From Candidatus Woesearchaeota archaeon (lineage in GTDB: Archaea > Nanobdellota > Nanobdellia > SCGC-AAA011-G17 > JACQNH01), in assembly GCA_016203175.1 (NCBI GenBank), contig JACQNH010000077.1, positions 1-21,862 on the forward strand: a stretch of DNA of 21,862 nt, given 5' to 3'. The translations under genes and the position numbers were made by a program. The notes under the pieces are model-generated. The model made no database searches. It was not told where the DNA came from and saw only the letters and a list, made by a program, of their open reading frames with translations. This document shows, piece after piece, positions 7,333-13,752 of this stretch (the stretch's first letter is position 1; every line of letters starts with the position of its first letter).

Positions 7333-8301
7333 ATGAAAATATTAGTCACAGGTGGAGTTGGTTTTATTGGAAGTTATACTTGTAAGGATTTGTTAGAAAG
7401 AGGCGATGAAGTAGTTTGCGTAGATAATTTAAATGACTATTATAACCCTGAATTAAAAGAGTATAGGCTAAAAGAATTACAAGAAAATAAAAATTTTAAA
7501 TTTTACAAAGAAGATATAGCTAATTTTGATAAGTTAAAAGAAATTTTTGATAAAGAAAAACCTGAAAAAGTTGTTCATCTAGCAGCAAGAGCAGGCGTTA
7601 GAGAATCTGTAAAATATCCATTGTTATATGAAGAAGCGAATATTAAAGCATTAGTTTCTATTTTGGAGCTATCTAAAAATATCAAGAGTTTTGTTTTCGC
7701 TTCTACATCAGCAATTTATGGTAATTCGAAAGAAATCCCATTTAAAGAATCCCAACAAGTTGATTCTACAATTTCATTTTATGCAGCCTCAAAACTAGCA
7801 GGAGAAGTTATATGTAAATATTACTCAACAGTTTTCAATATTCCAATTACATGTTTAAGATTTTTTACAGTCTATGGTCCAAGTGGAAGACCGGATATGG
7901 CCATATTCAAGTTTACACACAAAATAATTCATGATCAGCCAATAGATGCATATGGTTTTGGAAAATTAAAAAGAGATTTTACTTATGTTACAGATATTGT
8001 TTCAGGAATTATCTCAGCTTTGGATAAAAATCTTAAATTTGAAATTATAAATCTGGGAAATGAAGAGCCTTATGAAGTTAATTACATAATTGCTTTAATA
8101 GAAAAAAATCTAAATAAAAAAGCCAAAGTAAATCTTGTTCCAGCCCCTCCTGGTGATGTAGATATTACTTATGCAGATACTTCAAAAGCTAAAAAATTAC
8201 TAAACTATAAACCAAAAGTTAAAATTGAAGAAGGTGTTAAAAACTTTGTAGAATGGTATTTAAAAGAAGGAAATAAGTTCTTTACAAAAGATTCAATCTA
8301 A
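7333..8301 (+). CDS. NAD-dependent nucleotide-sugar epimerase, UDP-glucuronate 4-epimerase-like
   Basis: A 322-residue extended short-chain dehydrogenase. It should interconvert a UDP-sugar and its C4 epimer using tightly bound NAD. The Rossmann motif TGGVGFIG is at residues 6-13, and the catalytic triad is T125 (ASTSAIYG), Y150 and K154 (FYAASK). The pattern NLNDYYNPELKEYRL near the N-terminus, AARAGVRES, RFFTVYGPSGRPDMA, KRDFTYVTDI and PGDVDITYADTSKAKKLLNY match UDP-glucuronate 4-epimerases better than classical GalE. Exact substrate specificity cannot be proven by eye. It is likely to feed the glycosyltransferases encoded nearby (8974-12191). Confidence 0.85.
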   Translation: MKILVTGGVGFIGSYTCKDLLERGDEVVCVDNLNDYYNPELKEYRLKELQENKNFKFYKEDIANFDKLKEIFDKEKPEKVVHLAARAGVRESVKYPLLYEEANIKALVSILELSKNIKSFVFASTSAIYGNSKEIPFKESQQVDSTISFYAASKLAGEVICKYYSTVFNIPITCLRFFTVYGPSGRPDMAIFKFTHKIIHDQPIDAYGFGKLKRDFTYVTDIVSGIISALDKNLKFEIINLGNEEPYEVNYIIALIEKNLNKKAKVNLVPAPPGDVDITYADTSKAKKLLNYKPKVKIEEGVKNFVEWYLKEGNKFFTKDSI

Positions 8302-8307
8302 AACGAA

Positions 8308-8320
8308 ATATTTATAAATC
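8308..8320 (+). promoter_or_regulatory. TATA-like box for the VapBC-like operon
   Basis: ATATTTATAAATC, centred about 26 bases before the ATG at 8340 and directly followed by TATAAAAT repeats. Confidence 0.5.
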
Positions 8321-8340
8321 TATAAAATTATAAAATTATA
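8321..8340 (+). repeat. Tandem TATAAAAT repeats between promoter and start codon
   Basis: Two full copies of TATAAAAT (8321-8328, 8329-8336) and a partial third fill the gap between the TATA-like box and the antitoxin ATG. They could be an autoregulatory operator, since RHH antitoxins often bind short direct repeats at their own promoter, or simply AT-rich drift. Confidence 0.35.
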
Positions 8341-8579
8341 TGAAAACTATAGCTCTACCAGAAATGATACATAAGAAACTAATTTATTTAAAATTAGAGG
8401 AAAAGAAAAAAAATATCGCTGAAATAATTGATAGACTAATCGAAGAACACAAAGAAAATGCATTTAGGCAAGAATGCGAATTATTTAGAAAGCGATTAGC
8501 AAAAAAAGGAGATACTCTTTTTGATTTACTAAAAAAATCGAGGAAGATAAGAGAAGAGATTGCAAATGAATGGTTCTAA
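8340..8579 (+). CDS. VapB-like antitoxin (ribbon-helix-helix type)
   Basis: The product has 79 residues. It opens with a short strand (KTIALPE) followed by two helices (MIHKKLIYLKLEEKKKN and AEIIDRLIEEHKEN), the layout of a ribbon-helix-helix DNA-binding domain. A charged helical tail (residues 45-79) would wrap the toxin. It lies directly before a PIN-domain gene and overlaps it by 14 bases, the usual antitoxin-first arrangement of VapBC modules. It likely represses its own promoter through the repeats just upstream. The role comes mainly from context; the fold call is moderate. Confidence 0.7.
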   Translation: MKTIALPEMIHKKLIYLKLEEKKKNIAEIIDRLIEEHKENAFRQECELFRKRLAKKGDTLFDLLKKSRKIREEIANEWF

Positions 8580-8970
8580 TATCAAAGCCGTAATTGATAC
8601 AAATGTTATTTTTATGGCTCTTTATAATGAAGAAAGCAAAGCAGGAAGAATAATAAAACTTGCACGAAAAAATAAATTAAAACTTTTCTCCGCAGATAAT
8701 ATAAAAGAAGAAATTAAAAGAGTTCTTAAAAGGGAATATGAATATACAGATGAAGAGATTTTTAGATTAATAAATGAATTACCTATAGAATGGGTTAAAA
8801 AAGAAAATTATATTCATGCACTAGATAAAACAAAAGTAAAACATAAGGCAGATAAACCTTTAGAAGCTCTTTCTTTAGTTTTAGGATGTGAGATCTTAAG
8901 TGCTGATGCTCATTTTAAAGATCGTATCGATATTAATAAACTCTTAGAAATCATTGAAAAATCTCCTTAA
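8566..8970 (+). CDS. VapC-like PIN-domain ribonuclease toxin
   Basis: A 134-residue PIN-domain protein, the nuclease fold of VapC toxins that cut RNA using Mg2+ or Mn2+ held by acidic residues. The likely quartet is D11 (AVIDTNV), E48 or E49 (SADNIKEEI), D96 (HKADKPLEAL) and D114 (LSADAHF). The ATG at 8566 is preferred over a TTG six bases upstream. The start lies inside the antitoxin's 3' end, so the two genes are translationally linked. It converges on the glycosyltransferase gene with a 3-base gap. A non-toxin PIN nuclease is less likely given the antitoxin neighbour. Confidence 0.8.
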   Translation: MNGSNIKAVIDTNVIFMALYNEESKAGRIIKLARKNKLKLFSADNIKEEIKRVLKREYEYTDEEIFRLINELPIEWVKKENYIHALDKTKVKHKADKPLEALSLVLGCEILSADAHFKDRIDINKLLEIIEKSP

Positions 8971-8973
8971 GGC

Positions 8974-10593
8974 TCAATCTGATTGATGTTGTTTATACTC
9001 GTACACTATTAAATAAGGATTTTGCTGCCCAGGTGGAGAAAATGCCTGCACAGGTTCTAATACACTTGGATATTTTTGTGCAACTGTATAAGCCCATTGG
9101 GGTGTAAACCCAGGCTCATAAACAGAAACTACAACGAATTTAGGGTCTATTTCTTTTAATCTTTTCTCTATAAATAGGGTTTCATTATCTTTGCATTCTT
9201 GATTATCACAAAATGGAAAAGTATCCCTCTCAGAATAATACATTGCTTGATACTTTGAAGCGCTTATTATTCTTTCATTTACAGCAGAATGTTCTTTTAT
9301 CCATTTCCCGCTTTGAGCTATCTCAGCAAAAGACAATCTTTTAGATTCATGAGTTGAACTAGCATCATTTATATTATAGTAAACAAAAATTCCATAAATC
9401 AAAATTAAAAAAATAACTCCTAAATATTTCCAATACTTCTTTAATTTTTCAGCTATTTTTAATAAGCCATCACTAAAAATTATAAACATTACTGGAAACA
9501 TTGCAAATAAATACCTATCCTCAACACCAGGATTAATTATACTATAAAATAAGTAAGGTGTTAAAATCCATACCAATAAATAAACCTTTTTCATCAATTC
9601 TTTATTTCTTTCTTTCCATAAAATATCTATTCCAAATAAAGCATCTGAACACAAGATTATTATAACTATCATTAAAATAAATCCTATAAAATTAGGGCTC
9701 ATTAATGTACCTAAATTTAACATTATACTGGGCCCCAATAAACTTGTAGCTACAAAATTTAGATTCTTCCATAAGTCAGCTAAATCTGAAAATTTAAACC
9801 CGCCTTGAGCCGCCCTAAATCTCGTTTCTCCTCCCCCAATACCGGTAAATTTTTGGATTGGGTTGTCAAATGTTGCAAATAACCAAATTATGAATGGAGA
9901 TAAAACTAAAAAAAATATAATTAAAGAAACCCAAATTTTCTTATTAAAAATAAATTTATGTCTTTCTTTTAACACAAATAAAACTAAAATTGGTAAGATA
10001 TTCATTACAGATGCAGCCCTTGTAAATATGGATAAACTAAAACAAGCTGCAGCATACCACAAATATTTATTTCCTTCCTCTTCAATATAACCTCTCCAGA
10101 AAAAATAACCAGACATCATCCAAAAAGCTAAAGATGGAACATCTGTTAACAATCTAGCAGAAAAAAATAAATGTATCCAGGAAACAGCTAACATTAAAGC
10201 TGCTAATAAACCTGTATTTTCATTATACAATTTCTTTCCTAATAAATATGTGAAATAAACCGTTAACAAAGACAAAATTAAAATTGGATAATGTAATGCA
10301 GTATCATTGCCATTAAAAAATAATATTGGTGCCCATAATAACGCTAAAAAAAATGGTCTTCTTGCATTCGTCTGAAATTGTGTAACATACTCACTAAATT
10401 CAGGAGAGACCATAGCTTTAGCAGTCGACATATAATCTGCAGAATCCCACCACTCTGCCACAGGAGCCTTTAAAATTGAATAATTAAACCTTAAAACTAA
10501 GCCTAATAATAAAATTAAAACCAAAAACACTAATTTATTCCTTTCTTTTAAAAACCTTAAAATCCCTTCTTTTCTATTCTGCACTTCCGACAT
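8974..10593 (-). CDS. GT-C (GT39/ArnT-like) polytopic glycosyltransferase
   Basis: A 539-residue membrane protein with about 11-12 hydrophobic segments over the first ~400 residues and a soluble C-terminal domain. The fold resembles GT-C enzymes of the GT39/PMT/ArnT group, which take sugars from polyprenyl-phosphate donors on the outer face of the membrane. The first outer loop carries the acidic motif EWWDSADY (catalytic Asp candidate), and a second acidic site is LLTDVPSLAF. The sugar and acceptor are unknown; protein or lipid glycosylation are both possible. It lies 44 bases after a related gene with its own TATA-like box (10614-10624) and converges on the PIN toxin gene. Confidence 0.8.
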   Translation of the reverse strand: MSEVQNRKEGILRFLKERNKLVFLVLILLLGLVLRFNYSILKAPVAEWWDSADYMSTAKAMVSPEFSEYVTQFQTNARRPFFLALLWAPILFFNGNDTALHYPILILSLLTVYFTYLLGKKLYNENTGLLAALMLAVSWIHLFFSARLLTDVPSLAFWMMSGYFFWRGYIEEEGNKYLWYAAACFSLSIFTRAASVMNILPILVLFVLKERHKFIFNKKIWVSLIIFFLVLSPFIIWLFATFDNPIQKFTGIGGGETRFRAAQGGFKFSDLADLWKNLNFVATSLLGPSIMLNLGTLMSPNFIGFILMIVIIILCSDALFGIDILWKERNKELMKKVYLLVWILTPYLFYSIINPGVEDRYLFAMFPVMFIIFSDGLLKIAEKLKKYWKYLGVIFLILIYGIFVYYNINDASSTHESKRLSFAEIAQSGKWIKEHSAVNERIISASKYQAMYYSERDTFPFCDNQECKDNETLFIEKRLKEIDPKFVVVSVYEPGFTPQWAYTVAQKYPSVLEPVQAFSPPGQQNPYLIVYEYKQHQSD

Positions 10594-10613
10594 AAGTGTA
10601 TATTATTATTAAC

Positions 10614-10624
10614 CCTTTTTATGC
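10614..10624 (-). promoter_or_regulatory. TATA-like box for the second GT-C gene
   Basis: GGCATAAAAAG on the minus strand, centred about 26 bases before the ATG at 10593. Confidence 0.45.
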
Positions 10625-10637
10625 CTTATGGTGAATC

Positions 10638-12191
10638 TCAACATTCCAACCTATAAATCTTAACAACTTTATCCTTAAAATGATTAATATAAACAGTCTT
10701 TAAATCATTAAAATTATCATCTAACAAAGATTTTAATTGTGGCCTTAATTTTCCTAAATATTTTGAATCAGCAACTAAATATTCAACATTATTCTTGCAA
10801 CCATACTCTATCATTTCTTTAAAATCAGCATAAGGTAGATAAACAAATCTTCCACTAGAATAAAAGCTAACCCAAGGCCTTCTCTCCATTATAACTTTTC
10901 CTTCCCCAATATTATCCTTAAACCATAAACCCGCAATCTTATGTTCTATAGGCTGATCATCCTTTTCATAAATTTTTGGTGTAAAACTATTAACAAAAAA
11001 TACACTTATTATCATTAAAAGCACTAAAATTAAAGTAATTATTTTAGAATTTAAATTTTCATTCCATTTCTCTATTTTAATAATCCCCCTACTAACCCAT
11101 ATTAACAACAATGGAATCCCCCCTAATAACCATCTACTTTCACTTCCAAATACAGGAGAAATTAAAAATGGATAGAAAATAAAAAATAACAAATAAATCT
11201 CAAGTTTTCTATCCTTCTTATCTTTAAAACCATAAAAAGCAACTAACAAAAACACAAAAGGAAAAACTTTAACTAAAAAATCAAATATTAACATTCCAAA
11301 ATTAACAAAATATCTTTTAATAAACTTTCCAGGGTTTTCTAAAATATATTCATTTACACTAGTTTCTATAGTTTGATTATAAGGATTTAATCTTATTCTA
11401 TTTTTATCTTCATTTAAAGAAAATAAATTCTTTTCATATTCATCGCTAAAAACTTTATACTCTCTTTGTAAATATGTAAATCCTCCTTTAGTTGTAACCT
11501 GCCATTTCCCAGTGTTTTCATGAATAAAATTTAACCAAGGAAATGAAATTAATAAAAAAATAAAAAGCATTAAACCCAAACCCAAAACTGTTTTTAAATT
11601 AAATCTCCTTAAAATAACTAACCAATAAAAAATTAAAATAAATGGTAGTAAAAATCCTTCAGGTCTTGTTAAATAAGCAACTGAAAAAAATAAACCGGTT
11701 AAAACATAAAACAAGCTTTTCTCCTTCATTAAACCCAACCACCCAAAATATAATCCTCCTAAAAACAAAAATAAATACAAACTATCATTATAAGTTAAAG
11801 TAGAAATATAAACTAAAACAGTATAAGAAGCTGTTAAAAAAGCAGCGATATAAGCCTCTTTCCTTGTAAATAACCTTTTTGTAAATAAATAAACAAAAAT
11901 TATACTAAAAGCACCAAATAAAGCGCTTACTAATCTAGCACTTAAAACTGAATTATTAAAAATTAAATCCATCAAACCAATAGCAACAGGCATTCCAGGA
12001 GTTAAATTAGTATTCAAATTGTTTTCTAAATCTCTATACAAAAAATTATTAATAAAATTCGTACCTAAAGAAATATAATAAGCTCCGTCCAATTCTACAG
12101 TGTTATGTAAGGAAAAGAATAAAATCCTTAATAAAAAAGCTATTATTACTATTAATATTACCCAATAAATCTCTTTCTTCGTAATTATCAT
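10638..12191 (-). CDS. GT-C (GT39-like) polytopic glycosyltransferase
   Basis: A 517-residue membrane protein with about 11 hydrophobic segments and a C-terminal soluble domain of roughly 110 residues. The first outer loop has HNTVELDGAYYIS, with the conserved acidic residue of GT39-type enzymes, followed by GMPVAIGLMDLIF and, further on, STLTYNDSLYLFLF as the second acidic site. It probably acts in series with the neighbouring GT-C protein, with which it shares orientation and overall architecture but little obvious identity. The donor would be a polyprenyl-phosphate sugar. The TATA-like box at 12211-12221 is about 25 bases upstream of the ATG. Confidence 0.8.
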   Translation of the reverse strand: MIITKKEIYWVILIVIIAFLLRILFFSLHNTVELDGAYYISLGTNFINNFLYRDLENNLNTNLTPGMPVAIGLMDLIFNNSVLSARLVSALFGAFSIIFVYLFTKRLFTRKEAYIAAFLTASYTVLVYISTLTYNDSLYLFLFLGGLYFGWLGLMKEKSLFYVLTGLFFSVAYLTRPEGFLLPFILIFYWLVILRRFNLKTVLGLGLMLFIFLLISFPWLNFIHENTGKWQVTTKGGFTYLQREYKVFSDEYEKNLFSLNEDKNRIRLNPYNQTIETSVNEYILENPGKFIKRYFVNFGMLIFDFLVKVFPFVFLLVAFYGFKDKKDRKLEIYLLFFIFYPFLISPVFGSESRWLLGGIPLLLIWVSRGIIKIEKWNENLNSKIITLILVLLMIISVFFVNSFTPKIYEKDDQPIEHKIAGLWFKDNIGEGKVIMERRPWVSFYSSGRFVYLPYADFKEMIEYGCKNNVEYLVADSKYLGKLRPQLKSLLDDNFNDLKTVYINHFKDKVVKIYRLEC

Positions 12192-12210
12192 AATTTATAT
12201 CTTTAATAAT

Positions 12211-12221
12211 AGTTTAAAACC
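12211..12221 (-). promoter_or_regulatory. TATA-like box for the first GT-C gene
   Basis: GGTTTTAAACT on the minus strand, centred about 25 bases before the ATG at 12191. Confidence 0.5.
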
Positions 12222-12233
12222 TTTTTGAAAGAT

Positions 12234-12241
12234 AAAAAAAA
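12234..12241 (-). terminator. Oligo-T terminator after the lipoprotein gene
   Basis: The minus strand has eight T residues in a row starting three bases after the lipoprotein stop codon. Archaeal transcription typically ends at such oligo-T tracts without needing a hairpin. Confidence 0.5.
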
Positions 12242-12244
12242 GAA

Positions 12245-12463
12245 TTAGAAGTCAAGATTTAAATCTTCATCACTTATCCCTTCTAAATCCTCAGTCTCTA
12301 AACTTATATCACCTAAATCCAATTCATTTGCACTAGGAGTAGTTGTTTTTGTTTCCATTTTAGTTTCAGCTTTTTCTACACCCTCCATCTTCTTTTCAGC
12401 TTTACAACTAATTACCCCTAAAACAAGAATAATAAGTAAAAAAGATAAAAAAAACTTATTCAT
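12245..12463 (-). CDS. Small predicted lipoprotein
   Basis: A 72-residue protein with a clear lipoprotein signal: a basic N-terminus, a hydrophobic core and a lipobox-like VISC ending at Cys20. The mature part is about 52 residues, highly charged: a Lys/Glu helix (KAEKKMEGVEKAETKMETK), a Thr/Pro/Ser linker, then an acidic Asp/Glu/Leu tail ending DEDLNLDF. It has no known enzymatic motif. The start is fixed by GGGAGGGG six bases upstream, embedded in the last codons of the preceding gene, which ends one base before this ATG. It is probably co-translated with the coiled-coil protein and may anchor or bind it at the cell surface. Confidence 0.72.
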   Translation of the reverse strand: MNKFFLSFLLIILVLGVISCKAEKKMEGVEKAETKMETKTTTPSANELDLGDISLETEDLEGISDEDLNLDF

Positions 12464-12464
12464 T

Positions 12465-13382
12465 TTATTCCCCTCCCGTTGTCGCTTCAGTTGATTCAGC
12501 TTTAATGCTCTTTAACTCTTGATGTATTTTAGTTAAAGTTTCATGAGCTGCTTTCAAACTATCATTGGCCTTCTTTATAAGCTCGGATAAATTATCAACA
12601 GTACTGAACTTGGCTTTTATCTCATCATAAGTTGCTTTTGCATTATCGACATGCGTTTTAAATTCACTTACCAATGGCTCTAATTTTGAAGTATCCTTAC
12701 CATTCTCCTTTGCATTTTCAAGCATTCTATCTAATCTTGCTTCCAAACTTTCAGCCCTCTTTATCACAACACCAAGTTTAGCATGAGTAGCTCTAGCCTT
12801 CACTGCTTTAGCCATTCCCTTTTTGGTATCCTTTACAAAATCTCCTATCTCTTTCTGAATGCTTCTTAATTCTTCTTTTGTTGTACTATCACTTATTCCA
12901 TTAACTTTACCTTTTAAAGATGTCAATGCTGCTAATTTTTCATCTACCTTTGCAATTGCTTCACTTACATCAATCTCACTAGAGCTTAATCTTTCCTTTA
13001 ATTGATTAAGGTATTTTTCAGTTGTCCCTAAAACATTTAAGAAATGATCCTTTACATCAGTCTTTACTGCAGAAAATTTAGTTTTACATTCTTCAGTTTC
13101 AACGTCTTTACATTGACTTTTAAAATCTTTAACATTACTCTTTATATCAGCCCTTTTAGCTTTCAATGCTTCTACATCTTCTCTTACTGATTTTCTTACC
13201 TCTTTTACATCTTCTTTAATAGCCTTCACTTTTTCCTTAGTTTCACGAACCTCTTTTCTAATCTCTTTAGCCTTTGCCTTCATTGGCCTTACATCATCTT
13301 CATGCGCATCTGCAAATACAATTGGCATCATTCCTATTAAAAGAACAATCGCCAACACCAAACATATAATTTTTTTATTCAT
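12465..13382 (-). CDS. Secreted or surface coiled-coil protein
   Basis: A 305-residue protein starting MNKKIICLVLAIVLLIGMMP, a classical signal peptide with a likely cleavage after ADA at residue 26. The rest is almost entirely charged helix, rich in Lys, Glu, Val and Ala (for example RKEVRETKEKVKAIKEDVKE), which predicts long coiled coils. Two Cys residues (91 and 99) could form a disulfide outside the cell. The start at 13382 is chosen because GGAGGT lies eight bases upstream and the signal peptide begins there; a 26-codon TTG extension to 13460 would bury the signal. It forms an operon with the lipoprotein gene. The family is not recognised; a structural surface role is an inference. Confidence 0.75.
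   Translation of the reverse strand: MNKKIICLVLAIVLLIGMMPIVFADAHEDDVRPMKAKAKEIRKEVRETKEKVKAIKEDVKEVRKSVREDVEALKAKRADIKSNVKDFKSQCKDVETEECKTKFSAVKTDVKDHFLNVLGTTEKYLNQLKERLSSSEIDVSEAIAKVDEKLAALTSLKGKVNGISDSTTKEELRSIQKEIGDFVKDTKKGMAKAVKARATHAKLGVVIKRAESLEARLDRMLENAKENGKDTSKLEPLVSEFKTHVDNAKATYDEIKAKFSTVDNLSELIKKANDSLKAAHETLTKIHQELKSIKAESTEATTGGE
12470..12477 (-). promoter_or_regulatory. Shine-Dalgarno site for the lipoprotein gene
   Basis: GGGAGGGG on the minus strand lies six bases before the ATG at 12463 and encodes the terminal Gly-Gly of the upstream protein. Confidence 0.75.
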
Positions 13383-13390
13383 TAGTCTCA

Positions 13391-13396
13391 ACCTCC
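13391..13396 (-). promoter_or_regulatory. Shine-Dalgarno site deciding the coiled-coil protein start
   Basis: GGAGGT on the minus strand, eight bases before the ATG at 13382. It supports this ATG over the upstream TTG. Confidence 0.75.
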
Positions 13397-13427
13397 AAAT
13401 TGTTGATGTTATTAGTAAATCTTTAAA

Positions 13428-13437
13428 GTTTATAAAC
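13428..13437 (-). promoter_or_regulatory. TATA-like box for the coiled-coil/lipoprotein operon
   Basis: The palindromic GTTTATAAAC would place the transcript start near 13407, giving a leader of about 25 bases that contains the Shine-Dalgarno site. Confidence 0.45.
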
Positions 13438-13449
13438 AAACTTTCTTCT

Positions 13450-13478
13450 AAAGCTTTCAAAATACTTTATAAAGCTTT
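13450..13478. repeat. Two AAAGCTTT palindromes spaced by 21 bp
   Basis: AAAGCTTT occurs at 13450-13457 and 13471-13478, exactly 21 bp (two helical turns) apart, just upstream of the coiled-coil gene promoter. They could be a paired regulator site. Confidence 0.4.
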
Positions 13479-13525
13479 TTCTATGTTCAAAAAGAAAAAT
13501 TATTACTTCTTAGTTACTTTCTACT

Positions 13526-13750
13526 CTAAATTATCCTCAATTTCTTAAACCAATACTCCCAGCTAGGTTCTAATTTTAATTTTTTAATCTCTTCTTTGCT
13601 ATACCAATTAATAGATTTTGTTTCTCTTTTATTTTCTTTAACATCTCCGGAAACCTCACACTCAAATAAATACCAGTAATGTACATCTACACCATTACTA
13701 CACCAATTCCAATCCAGTTCTTTCTCTTCAACTAGCTTATTTTTAAATAT
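13526..13750 (-). pseudogene. Remnant of a Nudix-like hydrolase (C-terminal part only)
   Basis: A minus-strand frame of 74 codons plus stop has clear protein-like composition but no start codon: no in-frame ATG, GTG or TTG precedes it before the frame closes inside the 3' end of the leucyl-tRNA synthetase gene. The tail HYWYLFECEVSGD, then INWYSKEEIKKLKLEPSWEY, resembles the C-terminal half of Nudix hydrolases (strand, Trp-[YF]-S-x-E-E-[IL], then Leu-x-x-Glu-Pro-x-Trp). The Nudix box itself (GX5EX7REUXEEXGU) is absent. It looks like a 5'-truncated relic left beside the synthetase. The family assignment is moderate. Confidence 0.45.
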
Positions 13751-13752
13751 TG

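Noticed and set aside
9863..10090. 75-codon plus-strand frame antisense to the GT-C gene
   Set aside because: No motif; the opposite strand encodes clear membrane helices.
8974..12191. Recent duplication of the two GT-C genes
   Set aside because: They share topology and acidic motifs but little direct sequence identity by eye, so they are old paralogues at most.
13383..13460. Upstream TTG extension of the coiled-coil protein
   Set aside because: It would bury a clear signal peptide; the ATG at 13382 has a Shine-Dalgarno site at proper distance.
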